Assembly: GCF_019112545.1 (NCBI RefSeq)
Contig: NW_025064900.1
Coordinates: 271,891-335,890 of the forward strand
Source of the DNA: Guyanagaster necrorhizus
Lineage: Eukaryota; Basidiomycota; Agaricomycetes; Agaricales; Physalacriaceae
Length of the DNA: 64,000 bases
Direction of reading: 5' to 3'
This document shows positions 9,599 to 20,490 of the stretch, piece after piece. The notes under the pieces are model-generated. The model made no database searches. It was not told the origin of the DNA and was given only the letters and a program-made list of their open reading frames with translations. Made by a program: the position numbers and the translations under genes. Position 1 is the stretch's first letter; each line of letters starts with the position of its first letter.

Positions 9599-12500
9599 TG
9601 CGCAATTCCACTAGGTCGGCCGTGCAAGTTCACGGTGTGCCAATCCCAGCCGCTAGCCGGACTGATAGTGTTTCTGTAGTTACTCCTATGTACAAAACGC
9701 ATTCGAATATACCCACAGTTGACCAGCACACCGAAGAATTGCAAGAACAGACTCAAATGCCCACGGGCCGAACAGGGGCAGCGAGCCCCAAAGCATGGCT
9801 CAAACCGTTCGACACTGAATGGACCTGAAGGGCCATCAAAGAAGCCAAGGACGAAGCAGCGGCGAAAGCCGCGCTCAGGAGTTGGATACATCGAACCAGA
9901 ACCGAAGAAGTGGTAGATGAAGTAATCGAAGGGATAAGAAAGGCAGAAAGGTGCCGAGCCTTGGAATGGCTCGACGAGCTCCGGGGACCTCGACGATTCG
10001 TCTGACGAACAAAAACCTCGGGACGAGATCTCATTGTTAAAGCCAGGATCGAAACACTGACCAATCGAGCCTCGCACGAAGTAACCATGCTTGTGGACAG
10101 CGGATGTACCGGAAGCTCGATCAATCGAGCCTTCGTAGAAAAAAACCATATCCCAACCCACGCCACAGCTGCCCCCATCCCGGTCTTCAATGCGGATGGA
10201 ACAAAAAATCAAGCTGGGTCCATTACCGAATTCGTCGAACTCCGATTAACCATCGGAGACCATGCCGAACGAATTGACCTTGCGGTCACGGATCTCGGAT
10301 CCAAGGAAGTCTTCCTTGGACACGACTGGTTGATAAGGCACAACCCGCTTATCAACTGGAAAACCGGACGAATTACGTTCGCCAGGTGTAGGTGTCGGAA
10401 GATCCCGTACGAATTGCCCGACGAAGATCCAGAAGATAGGTGGGACGAGGAGATGGAGGACGGAGAAACCATCCTGGCCGTCGACTTGCAGAAGGAGATC
10501 CACATTCGGGCAGTACATCATGCCAACAACCTAGCAGCAAAGGCAAACGAAGGGAAGGAGGAAAAGACGTTCGAAGAGATGGTGCCAGAGTGGGCACGGG
10601 ACTTCCGAGACCTCTTCGAAAAAGAGAGTTTCGACGAGCTCCCAGATCCGAAACCTTGGGATCATGCCATCGAACTAATCCCTAATGCCAATGCTAACCT
10701 GGATTGCAAAACCTATCCCCTCGGCAACCAGGAACAACAGGAACTCGACAAGTTTCTTGATGAGAATCTCTCCTCCAGACGAATCCGACCATCGAAATCT
10801 CCCATGGCCTCGCCCTTCTTCTTCGTAAAGAAAAAGGACGGCAAACTCCGACCCGTCCAAGACTACCGGAAACTCAATGAGATGACGATCAAGAACCGGT
10901 ACCCCTTACCCTTGATCTCGGAACTAATGGATAAACTCCGAGGGGCCAAGTATTACACCAAGCTTGATGTACGTTGGGGGTACAACAACGTCCGAATCAA
11001 GGAGGGAGACAAATGGAAGGCGGCATTCAGGACTAACCGAGGGCTCTTTGAACCCACGGTGATGTTCTTCGGCTTGACTAACTCCCTGGCCACCTTCCAG
11101 TGGATGATGAATGACATCTTCAAAGACCTCATTGCCACTGGGAAGGTCACCATTTACTTGGATGATATTCTCATCATGTCCAAGACGAAAGAGGAACACC
11201 GGAGCCTAGTCCGACGAGTACTCGCCCTCATGAGGAAACACAAGCTATTCCTCAAGGTGGAAAAATGCGAATTTGAGGTACTGGAAACCGAGTACCTCGG
11301 GGTGATCATCAGTGAAGGGAGCATTCGCATGGACCCGATAAAGGTCGCAGGGGTAGTAGATTGGCCGACCCCAACCAAGAAAAAGGAGTTACAATCTTTT
11401 CTTGGTTTCACCAACTTCTATCGGCGGTTCATACGGGACTACAGCAGGATCGTCCGTCCTATGACACAACTCACCGGCAACGCCCCATGGGGATGGGGCG
11501 CCCCTCAACAGTACGCGTTCGAAGACTTAAAACGACGACTGGCGGAGGATGTAATCCTCGCCATTCCGTCCCAAGAAGGCAGGTTCCGTGTCGAAGCCGA
11601 TTCAAGTGAGGGAGCTATCGGCGCCGTCTTATCACAGGAACAGGATGGGAAGTGGCGACCTGTCGCTTTCCTCTCAAAGGCATTGACAGTAACGGAAAGG
11701 AATTACGAGATATACGACAAGGAGTTGCTCGCCATAATGCTCGCCCTCGAAGAATGGCGTCACTACCTGATCGGGGCGGCAGAAACCTTCGAGATCTGGA
11801 CTGATCACCAGAATCTCAGGTACTTCAGACAACCTCAAAAGTTAAACCGACGGCAAGCCCGATGGGTCACGGAACTTGCTCAATATGAGTACACGCTTCA
11901 CCACAAGGCAGGGGTCGCAAACAAGAAAGCAGACCTCCTTTCCCGTCGGGCAGACCACGATCAAGGAGGGGACGACAATCAGGGAGTCGTTATCCTTCGC
12001 CCCGAACACTTTCGGGCAATGATAATGCCCACGGAGGAAGAGATACACGAACAAATCAAAAGTGCGACTCGAGACCCACACCAATGGGACCAACGAATCG
12101 CCGCCTCGCTCAACCATGAACGAGGACTAATAAAGAAGGAGGGGATGATCCACTATAACAGACGGATCTACATTCCACGCATCCAAAGCCTTCGTGGCGA
12201 CATTATCACCATGCACCACGACCATGCCATGGCAGGACACCCAGGCATTGCCAAGACGAAAGAACTCGTCCTGCAAAATTACTGGTGGCCTAAACTCACC
12301 AATGACGTTACAGCATACGTCAAAGCCTGCGAGACCTGCCAAAGGGGGAAGGCGTCCACACAACCGAAAGCAGCTCCGCTACACCCTAATGAAGTACCAG
12401 TACAACCATGGACCCATATATCCGTGGACATGATCACAGGCTTACCTGACTGCAACGGCTATGACACGATCATCGTCATAGTCGATCGCTTCTCCAAGGC

Positions 12501-13485
12501 AATCATTCCGATAGCGTGCTCGACGGAATTGAATTCGGAAGGGTGGGCAAAACTCCTATGAGATGAGGTGTACGCAAAATATGGGATGCCACAAGTCGTC
12601 ATCTCGGACCACGGACCACAATTCGTTTCCAAATTCCTTACCGACCTATACAAGTTATTAAACATAAAACCCAACGCATCCACAGCATACCATCCACAGA
12701 CGGATGGGCAGACCGAACGCGCAAATCAGGAAGTTGAAAAATACCTCCGACTATTTATCAACCACAGGCAGGACGATTGGGTCGAATGGCTCGCGCTCGC
12801 GGCCTTCCAACACAACAACAGAGTCCACTCCGCCACGGGCCTTACCCCCTTCTTTATAAACCACGGCAGACATCCTTACCTGACGCAGACAAGTCGCTAC
12901 AAAACGACGACTCCAGCCTCCACGAACTTCGCCGCGACTATGGAAAAAATACACGCAGAGACAAAGAAGGCGCTCGATAAAGCGGCGACAACCATGAAAC
13001 AACAGTACGATAAACACCGACGCCCTGCATGCGAGTACCACACCCATGACAAGGTGTGACTAGATACAACAAACCTTCACCTGCCACGGCCTAAACGAAA
13101 ACTGGCCGACAAGCGCACCGGACCCTTTCCAATCCTTGCGAAAGTTGGCGAATCAGCCTACAAACTGCGTTTACCAACCACATGGAAAATTCACGACGTA
13201 TTCAACGAGTCTTTATTAACACCATACATCGCGCCGGCCTTCCCCAACCAAGAACGACCTCCTCCACCACCCCCCGAACTGATCGATGACGAAGAGCACT
13301 ACGAAATCGACCAAGTACTAAACCATAAACTACGAAAAGTAAAAGCCCGCGGGGGCGGCACAACAACAACGGTCGATTACCTTGTCAGCTGGAAGGGCTA
13401 TGGACCGGAATCCAATCAATGGATCAACGAAAAATACATGAACGCCGACACAGCAATACACGACTATGAACTGTCCCTTAATTAA
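9549..13485 (+). pseudogene. pol: G1 Pol: protease, RT, RNase H, integrase, chromodomain
   Basis: Read in the -1 frame relative to Gag (open from about 9552). In order: retropepsin with VDSGCTGSS at about 10090; RT about 10730-11330 with YLDD at 11154-11165, both Asp intact; RNase H about 11580-11960 (ADSSEGAIGAVLSQ, YEIYDKELLAI, TDHQNL); zinc-binding integrase head about 12200-12350 (HHDHAMAGHPGI, CETCQRG); DDE core with DMITGLPD, SDHGPQF and DGQTERANQE; chromodomain about 13295-13475 (YEIDQVLNHKL, YLVSWKGYGPESNQWI); stop TAA 13483-13485. TGA codons at 9826, 10003, 12559 and 13057 interrupt it, each explained by CGA to TGA. Chromodomains direct integration to marked heterochromatin in related elements. 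Confidence 0.93.
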
Positions 13486-13518
13486 GCCATCGGGACGATG
13501 GTCTTAAGCGGGGGGTAA

Positions 13519-13954
13519 TGTTACGATTTATTCCTGTTTTCTTTCCTTTTACCCCTATTTATGCTAAGTCAGAAGGCACAAGACCGTGGGAAGCTTAGTC
13601 AGCACAACTAAACCCTCCCATCGTTACACTATGATGGTCGCGCTCAACGACATACAATCACCCTTTTATGTACAGTAGCGACGCTCAAGGACAATGAGCA
13701 CAATGGACGCAGACACACACAATAGGCAGTAGTATAATTAGCAGATGACGACACAGTATTTAAGGACCATAGCTCTCGCTGGGATACCCCAGCTTCGAGC
13801 TAAAGTTTATTCACACCATTCTACCTCGAGTCTACTTCTGACCTTGAGTCACACCGTTCGGATATACATATAAGTGAACTCAGGTGATTCCTCGAAGTGC
13901 GAAGGAACATCTGTTTATCACGTGTATCAGTCCATGTGACGCTTGGGCTTAACA
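13519..13954 (+). repeat. G1 3' LTR
   Basis: 436 bp, same ends as the 5' LTR. Differs at ten CpG-type transitions and has no indels. Confidence 0.95.
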
Positions 13955-14730
13955 GAATGTCTGACTGTAACAGTGTCAGTACTCCTCTTGATCCACACAC
14001 TAAGCTATCCAGCTCAATGTCCCCTGCTACTCCAGAGGAATAGGAAACCATGTGGCATATCCCATATCTCCAGATCCTTGGCTCTGTAGCATACCTGGCC
14101 ATCGCCACTCATCCTGACATAGCTTTTGCAGTCAGTGTCCTATCATGTTTCAGCAAAAACCCTGGATTGAGGCATTGGGAGACCCTGAAACGCCTCCTCA
14201 GATACATAAAGGGAACAATCGACCTAAAATTGACATATTCACCTGATGCCACAAACCCAGACCTGTTCAAAACATACACAGATGCAGATCATGGTGGAAA
14301 CCTAGACAATGAGCACTTGACCTCAGGATATGTTGTCAAGATGGGCACAGGTGCAGTCAGCTGGATGAGCCAGCTACAATCTATAGTAACCTTATCAACC
14401 ACAGAGGCCGAATATGTGGCTGCTGTCTCTGCTGGACAGGAAATTCTGTGGCTGCAAAATCTGTTCACAGAATTTGGCTTCCATCATCTGTCACCATCCC
14501 CACTGCTGATTGACAACCAGTCTGCTCTCTCTGTCACTCACAATCCTGATCATCACAGTCATGTCAAACATCTTGACCTCCACTTCTACTGGTTACAAGA
14601 CAAGGTTGAGCAGGAGCACATGCACATTGAACATCTTCACACAGAAGACATGCCTGCTGACATCTTCACAAAGGCCTTAGGGAAGGAGAAGATGACTCAC
14701 ATGATCAGGCTGTTGGGTCTTGAACTCTGA
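13955..14730 (+). pseudogene. C1 Pol 3' part: RNase H
   Basis: Continues Pol after one GAATG copy. Conserved Copia blocks: QILGSVAYLAIATHPDIAFA, then LKRLLRYIKGT, TYTDADHGGN, STTEAEYVAAVSAGQEILWL, IDNQSAL and KHLDLHFYWLQDKV, ending TKALGKEKMTHMIRLLGLEL. The RNase H catalytic Asp/Glu residues are visible in YTDAD and STTEAEY. The frame from 14050 is intact over 226 codons and ends 22 bp before the 3' LTR; AAGGGGGAG at 14743-14751 is the polypurine tract. Confidence 0.88.
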
Positions 14731-14752
14731 GAAGTATTGTGTCAAGGGGGAG

Positions 14753-14901
14753 TGTTGCAGGATGACACAAGTACCTGATGTCAACCTTATATAAGCATAG
14801 ACAGTTTTGTCCTGAGTCGATGGTCAATTGCCTTTAAGCAATTGACCATCATACTCAGTCTGGCCTATTATCCACTGCATAAAAGTAACCTGCCTGCAAC
14901 A
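14753..14901 (+). repeat. C1 3' LTR
   Basis: 149 bp, TGTTGC...GCAACA, matching the 5' LTR except for transitions and the 54-bp block it lacks. This short form is probably the ancestral LTR. Confidence 0.93.
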
Positions 14902-14906
14902 TGGTC

Positions 14907-15122
14907 ATGGTCAGTTTCGGGGGGGTGGGTGGGATTATGGCGACTACTATCTATCGCCAACAGGACTTCCCAAGATACGTTCCGGGGATCATGGCAACGA
15001 TCTCCCTACAGGTGTTTCTGTTGTTTTTGCTCGGTGGAATGACGCTGCACTTTTGGTATGAGAATAAGAGGGCGAAGCGGAGGGAAGACAGTTGGGTTGG
15101 GGTATTTTTATACGTGCTGTGA
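14907..15122 (+). pseudogene. MFS transporter, 3' part after the insertion
   Basis: Continues the transporter in frame from the GTC codon that ends at 2107 if C1 plus one target-site copy is removed. It encodes the last transmembrane region of the family (SFGGVGGIMATTIYRQQD, then PRYVPG, a long hydrophobic stretch and a basic tail with ENKRAKRRED) and ends at TGA 15120-15122. The joined product would be about 475 aa, within the usual range for Dal5-type permeases. The last residues (WVGVFLYVL) look unlike the family tail, so a further 3' intron is possible. Confidence 0.8.
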
Positions 15123-15831
15123 TTGTGTGGATCGGAAGGCGCGATGTCGGACTTAATCTTACAAGTAAAGTAAAGTAAAAATAATGTTTAGTACTCTAGA
15201 CTCTACATTGTGGAGATGGGAGTCACCATGAGTGGTATCCCCGTTTTTATAATCTAGGGAGCCTCGTCTTCGCCGAGCTTTCCGAGTGTGGGGAGCTCGC
15301 TGACAAGCCACTGAAGGAGGGGCTCGAGGAAGGTGTCGGAAGGTGAATCAGCTGCCCATGATCACCCCTGGGATCAAGGCATTCGCTCGCGCGCTCGAAA
15401 AGGGATTTGCGTTCAGTGTTACAGCCGAAAGATGTCGCCTGTTCGTAGGTTGCATAAATCGTGTGGTTGATAATATTGTAGCACCCATACAGGTGAATTG
15501 GATTTCTTCCTTGGATGGGTGGCTCTAAGGCGCGTAACTGTACAGCTGTGGTGGAACATCAGTTCAGTAGATGCTCATAGACACTCGGCACTCGGTACTC
15601 GGGTCTTTGCGAAATGGGTCTGAACGTCGAAAGACGACAATGCATGAAAAACGATTCAAGGGACGGGTGGGCTTGTCTTCATAATGAATTTGGCTACACA
15701 TTTTAAAGTGCTACGGAACAGAGCGTAGGCATCTGCGATGGTACTGCACGAGAACGGAATTATGTTTCTATAGCCTTCACCTAAGGAATAATTTAAGGTA
15801 GCCGAAGAAATGTTGAAACTGCAGCATACTG
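15123..15831. other. Intergenic region between MFS and cyclophilin 3' ends
   Basis: No complete gene recognised. On the minus strand an open stretch ending at a stop at 15254-15256 would encode a short acidic tail (LEPLLQWLVSELPTLGKL). It could be a last exon of an unidentified gene, but no upstream exon was found. Both flanking genes converge here, so their 3' UTRs and polyadenylation sites probably lie in it. Confidence 0.4.
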
Positions 15832-16695
15832 TTACCCTACTACACCCGAAGATGTAATCAACACTTCTGTCCTAGGCTGGCCGCTTGGTGTACCCTGCTT
15901 CTCAATCTCCTTCACCAAATCTATGCCTTCAACAACCTCTCCGAAAACAACGTGACGACCATCCAACTACAGAAGAATCAGCCTCATAACAATGTAGACA
16001 GAGGACAGATGACAGACCCAAGGTGTTTTTACGGTCGTGACAAAGAACTGTACGGATGATTAGAAAATACCGCAGAACTGACGAGTCATGGCATGCCTGG
16101 GATCCATTGGTATGAGCACCAGCGTTGGCCATTGACAGAAGGCCGGGCTTTGTATGCTTCAACTGGAAGTTCTCATCTGCATTCTCAATTAGATTGCGTG
16201 GGCTACATGAGAGCAACGAAGAAACGGCGCACCCTTGAACTTGGCTCCGTAAATCGACTTTCCACCGGTCCCGTTATGTGCCGTGAAGTCGCCGCCTTGA
16301 ATCATGAACTACAGCACGCGAGCATGAGAAAGAGCACCGCAAGCAGAGAGAAAATGCTGGCTCACATCAGGAATTATCCGATGGAATCCACACCCAGCAT
16401 ATCCAAATCCGTGCTCGCCCGTCGCCAGCTCCCTGAAATTCTTCGCAGTCTTTGGAACAACGTCATCATAGAGCTTGAAAATGATCCGTCCTGCGGGCTT
16501 GGGACCGATAGAGATGTCGAACTTGGCCATATTAGCGTCAGATTGTTCGCTGCTCGATTGTACACCGCTCACTCACGAAGACGTTCGCCCTACGAAAACA
16601 AGGTAAAATATCAGCAGGGCACTACCGATAGGTAGTAATACATACAGAGACTTTCCGGCGCTCGCTGTGGACATGAATCGACGCAAGTAGGACAT
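15832..16695 (-). CDS. Cyclophilin A-type peptidyl-prolyl cis-trans isomerase
   Basis: Catalyses cis-trans isomerisation of prolyl bonds; the family binds cyclosporin A. Seven exons (minus strand): 16646-16695, 16577-16589, 16366-16521, 16233-16308, 16097-16176, 16018-16047, 15832-15966; 179 aa, stop TAA. Spliced N-terminus [20 protein letters not shown] then FFDISIG, the canonical cyclophilin start preceded by a 16-18 residue basic/Ser leader that could be a mitochondrial presequence. Active-site blocks intact: [15 protein letters not shown] (catalytic Arg), [40 protein letters not shown] (Trp and His). Introns are 49-57 bp; the one after 16097 has a GC donor. Exon 2 is only 13 nt. An ATG at 16530 lies inside intron 2 and gives a false start that lacks the first beta strand. 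Confidence 0.93.
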
Positions 16696-16765
16696 GATGT
16701 TGAAGCAAAAGGAAAAGCGGCAGTGGCAGTGATAGTAATACACTCAGGCAAAAAAAAGACGGAAG

Positions 16766-16771
16766 CACGTG
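16766..16771. promoter_or_regulatory. CACGTG E-box upstream of cyclophilin
   Basis: Palindromic CACGTG lies 71 bp upstream of the cyclophilin ATG. It is the usual bHLH-factor site in fungi. It is a single occurrence, so a regulatory role is only suggested. Confidence 0.3.
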
Positions 16772-17246
16772 ATGCGATAACGCCGCGTTGATCGCGTCTG
16801 TGGCGTGGGAGTGACTTGCCACGCCAAGCCTCAGGCCTGCGAGCGCACGTCCTTAAGACTTGATAGGTCCTCAAGCTCAAATAGCGTTACGAGCCATTGC
16901 ATGAACTCACACTAGCTCCAGTAGAATGTTACTACCAAGCATGCTGCCATTGTGCCTTCATTTGGATGAAATTATAGAATGCCACATACAATAGCACCTT
17001 CGCGTTTCGCTGCAGTGGCACGCTCGTAGCTCTCCATCAGTGATCTGATTGGCTAACGCGGAACAGTCTATACATCTCGTTGGATGAAGATGCGCATGAG
17101 ATGCATGAGTTTGACCCTGGGAGAACATGAAAGTGTATTCTTTCGAAGGCTGCTTGTGAGAATTTACAGCTTCAGCGCACCAGATAGTACGATTGAAGCA
17201 TGTGGCCACAACACAGAGATCAGTAGTACACTCTATCACCCAGACA

Positions 17247-17372
17247 TCAGAATGCCTCGTCCTCTATTTTCACTGTCTTATATCCCAGGAAAGAAGCCAC
17301 GATTTCGTTCCCTCCTGACATCCATGAGCCGTGCTTGTACACTGGGATGTTGGTCAGGTCTTGCGTCGTCTC
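17247..17372 (-). other. Possible terminal exon of an unidentified gene
   Basis: Follows an AG acceptor at 17373-17374 and gives 41 codons ending in TGA, including IPVYKHGSWMSGGNEIVASF. The composition looks coding. I could not find a matching upstream exon between 17373 and 17900 and do not recognise the family. It may be a decayed gene remnant. Confidence 0.2.
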
Positions 17373-18462
17373 CTGCTTAAGGGCTGTGCGACGTCACCGT
17401 ATTGTACGGTTGTTGGTAACCTTTATACGGAAGACGGACTGAAGCCGAACGTGCCCTAATTCTCCTGATGTTACAGTTGAACAACACGTTTATATCTCCT
17501 CTGAGAAACTGATCTGTCCTTTCCTCAGAAGGTCTCTTCCCGTGCTTGTACAGCTATTCATGTAGGTGCGTCCTTTCGCTTGGGCTTCCTGCATCAGTTA
17601 AATAGTCTCGTACAAATGAATGATTTGACAAGGTTCATGGATACCGGCCGCTTTCGACTGCCGACACAGATAAACCTCCGATTGAAGCCAGAACTGGATC
17701 CCCATTACGTCTTCGGCAGTTTCCATTATACCAGAGCTGAGTCGTTATTCCATCATTGCGACTAGAGTTGATTACCTTCATGGCCCTACCTCATATCTTC
17801 ATCGACTCTAGCCCCTTTGACTGACCTGTCCGGTATTTGATGATTATTTCTCTTTCACTAGGTTTGCTGCAGATTTGCTCGGCGCAGGCTCAGTATGTTT
17901 TACATCCGATACTCGTGACCAACCAGCCGTGCTTCAATAAATGACATCAGCGTTGAACATTCCGCTATACATTGCGCTTCGAGTCGTAAAAAAGACTTCG
18001 ACTAAGGATATCAATTATATGGATTAAGTGTCTCAGTACGTTCAAGTCTTGCTGCAATATTGTGCTCTCACAGAGATCGCAGATTCCTCGATGTCGATCC
18101 CAGATGACAAATTCATATTGAAACAAGCCTCTCGAGGCGGATTTGATCAATATAATCAGCCTTCGTCCCTTTCATGTATCTGCGGCCGATGTATCCACTC
18201 ATAAGTCAAACCACAAGCCTCGTGAGTCTCATAATAATCTGGCAAGCAAGGATTTCTTTTCTCGACAGATTATAGTCATTGGCCAATATTTGATATCGAA
18301 CGCATAGCGGTAGCAGCAGCCACGCGTGCCCAACGAAGCTGTGGACGTACCTGTATCCTGTTAGAGTGAGGGGCGTCAAAACTCTCCGCCAAGGCTCAGA
18401 TACGGCGAATTTAACCGGTGTTGATCACGACCCATGTGTGTGTCAGGACCGCGATTCTCACG

Positions 18463-18478
18463 TATAAAGTATATAAAG
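18463..18478 (+). promoter_or_regulatory. TATA box of SOD gene
   Basis: Two TATAAAG motifs, at 18463-18469 and 18472-18478, lie 43-58 bp upstream of the ATG at 18521, as expected for a fungal TATA promoter. Confidence 0.6.
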
Positions 18479-18520
18479 CGTATCCTGGCTCGCTCCCCTC
18501 GCTACTGCGTCTCATCCAAC

Positions 18521-19239
18521 ATGTTCAAGTATTTGTTACTCGCACTTGCAATCTCCCTCCCCGTCTTTTCTAAGGCTTTGGATGATTCCTGCCCGTGTGC
18601 CTTAGCCCGGGTACTCAGTCCAAAGTTCTCATTCTCTTTCAATATTAACCACAAATATCCGTAGGCTGTCGCCGTCTTAAAAGGACCATCTATAGTAACT
18701 GGAACTGTCATATTCACCCAATGCGCATGCGACAAGGACGGCTCCGAGCCAGTTCATGTGGAGGGGCGTATCCAAGGCCTCACTCCTAATGCACTGCGAG
18801 GGTTCCATGTCCAGTACGCTCATCGTCTCCTTTCCTCTCTTGTACTGATAATGCCGTAGCCAATATGGGAACCTCACAGATGGCTGCACGTCTGCAGGAG
18901 AACATTGGAATCCCTTCAACGCCACGCATGGAGGTCTCAAGGCTCCCATAAATAAGAGACACGCAGGCGACCTCGGAAATATTGAGTCTAATGGAAACGG
19001 TGTAGCGGTTTTCGACATAGCTAATGATCTCATGACACTCAAAGGACCACTGAGCATCGTTGGGTACGTTCCACTGCACGAGCTCGGCAGATGGATTATT
19101 GACTTATTTGCGCAGCCGTACCATTGTCGTTCATGCGGGTACGGATGACTTGGGCAAAGGCAATGCTACGTCGCTTATAAATGGCAATTCGGGTGCCAGA
19201 TCCGCATGCGGGGTCATTGCTATTGGTACAAAGGATTGA
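18521..19239 (+). CDS. Secreted Cu/Zn superoxide dismutase
   Basis: Dismutates superoxide to oxygen and hydrogen peroxide. Four exons: 18521-18610, 18665-18813, 18860-19063, 19116-19239; 188 aa, stop TGA. An N-terminal signal peptide ([19 protein letters not shown]) indicates secretion or cell-wall location. All family ligands are present in order: GFHVHQYG (Cu His pair), the Cys in [20 protein letters not shown] (bridging and Zn His), [10 protein letters not shown] (Zn His and Asp), [10 protein letters not shown] (last Cu His), and the Arg and Cys in ARSACGV. Keeping the Zn Asp/His and the active-site lid residues separates it from the copper-only fungal SOD5 type. Introns of 46-54 bp have GT donors and AG acceptors and keep the frame. 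A TATA box lies upstream. It is the last gene before the CpG-depleted island. Confidence 0.93.
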
Positions 19240-20490
19240 CATTTTCTGATAAAGAGAACCCTTTCAGGATGGGCGTAGTCTTCTTATTTACAAATGGACA
19301 TGGACCTTTTTTTTTGTACGAATACGCCATTGTTACACGCGTTCTCTGGACTGTGCCTAAAATAACTCATACACGAATTTATGGGTCCTTTGCCTAGCAG
19401 CCACGTTAACGCCAACAACAAGTGTTACTTTGTTTCGATTCAGAACAATGTTGATGATGACAGGTCGCAACGTGAGGGGCCCAAGTAATCTTTATTTAAG
19501 GTGGGGTTCTCTCTCTGCCCATCTCTCATATTCGCCCCTCATGAGGAATCATCCAAAGAGACTCCGAGGGAAGCCTGCAGTCGGCAAGGAGTTTCCAATA
19601 CCCATTCCACATCTTACTTCCCCACAAACTTTCCTTTGCAAGGATACACTGGAAAACCAAATTATCAGACATGGCTCACATCCTTGTCTCTGCAGTGTGT
19701 ATGGTTCTGGAGGGTGCAAGTGGCATTTCTTCTATCCATACCAGATGATCATTGCCATGCACCAAGTTCTTCCATTCCAGGACTTTTGTGAACTGTCATT
19801 ATGAGCATTATCAGTCTTGATTTCTCCTGTTATACTGATGAATTTTCTACTAGTGGCAGTGGCACATGTTTGCTCTCAGAACCAAATCCCAAAACACTCA
19901 CAGACTCACAGAGGGAGACTTTCTTTGTGAAGCCTTTGCACACAAATGAAGACCTCACATTTGCTATTATCAAAATGCTCACTTTCTCATCTCCAGCATC
20001 CCAAGGACCTTGGGCTGAGAACCAAGGAGACAGAATTGTTTGTTTAGGGTGTGGATGTCGAAGTGACCTGGGTACTTAGCCAGAACATCATGATTCTTGT
20101 TCAGGTATAGAAGATGCAATCTTGAGATCTGTTGTTGATGTATGGGAAATTGAGGCACAGAAGGTGAAGTCTTAAGCTTGGGCCATAACACAGTGGCTGT
20201 TGGAATAGAAATATACTGTGCAAAATTAAGAGAGTACTCCAAGGATTGATTGGCTTGCATAGCTAGTCAGATGTGCTCAAGACTTCATGTTATGCATCGT
20301 GACCAGTTGTGTTACTGACAAATCATGATCACATGCTTTTGTCATAGTGGCACTACAATCACATATCTATTCAAGCCCTGTCCTTTACAGTGAATTGCAA
20401 CTGTCATTGAGTTAATGTTGGAGCTCACACATCATGGGAGTGAAAGCAAATAAAGTACTCATGTTTCAGAAAGAAATAAGAGATATTCAA
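19240..20490. other. Transition zone into CpG-depleted DNA
   Basis: No gene recognised. CpG falls sharply between about 19.5 and 19.7 kb. A stretch at 19.63-19.70 kb reads LQGYTGKPNYQTWLTSL, faintly like the N-terminus of a Copia Gag, but nothing else supports it. This is probably old element debris next to C2. Confidence 0.4.

Larger units (their letters stand above)
5866..13954 (+). mobile_element. G1: Ty3/Gypsy chromovirus nested in C1
   Basis: LTRs are 5866-6301 and 13519-13954, both 436 bp, starting TGTTACG and ending CTTAACA. The target duplication GAATG (5861-5865 and 13955-13959) is exact. The LTRs differ at ten positions, all CpG versus TpG/CpA. The internal part holds a membrane-segment ORF, Gag with zinc knuckle, then protease, RT, RNase H, integrase and a C-terminal chromodomain. 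Polypurine tract: AGCGGGGGG before the 3' LTR. In-frame TGA codons at 7732, 8369, 8396, 9826, 10003, 12559 and 13057 are consistent with CGA to TGA, so this copy cannot be autonomous as it stands. It is rich in CpG compared with C1. Confidence 0.95.
2108..14901 (+). mobile_element. C1: Ty1/Copia LTR retrotransposon with nested Gypsy G1
   Basis: LTRs at 2108-2310 and 14753-14901 start TGTTGC and end GCAACA. Flanks are CGGTC (2103-2107) and TGGTC (14902-14906), a 5-bp target duplication with one CpG transition. Removing the element restores the host transporter frame. Internal order is Gag, protease, integrase, RT, RNase H, the Copia order. Coding is broken by frameshifts, and by TGG to TAG stops at 5221, 5347 and 5551. 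G1 sits between the RT and RNase H parts. The internal sequence is CpG-poor compared with both the host gene and G1. Confidence 0.93.
16696..18460. other. Intergenic region between cyclophilin and SOD
   Basis: No complete gene could be assembled on either strand. CpG is normal here, unlike the island to the right. Short open frames exist (for example 17580-17765 on plus) but none shows a known domain. One possible last exon is listed separately at 17247-17372. Promoters of the two divergent genes must lie at its ends. Confidence 0.4.

Noticed and set aside
15343..15528. Small plus-strand gene at 15.3-15.5 kb
   Set aside because: 61 codons, no signal, no domain, and no splice context.
16309..16572. 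Single-exon cyclophilin start at 16530 or the GTG at 16572
   Set aside because: It lies inside a clear GTGAGT...AAG intron; splicing from upstream exons restores the conserved FFDISIG start.
19630..19700. Copia Gag start near 19.65 kb
   Set aside because: One short GKPNYQTW-like match, with no further Gag, LTR or Pol sequence in frame.
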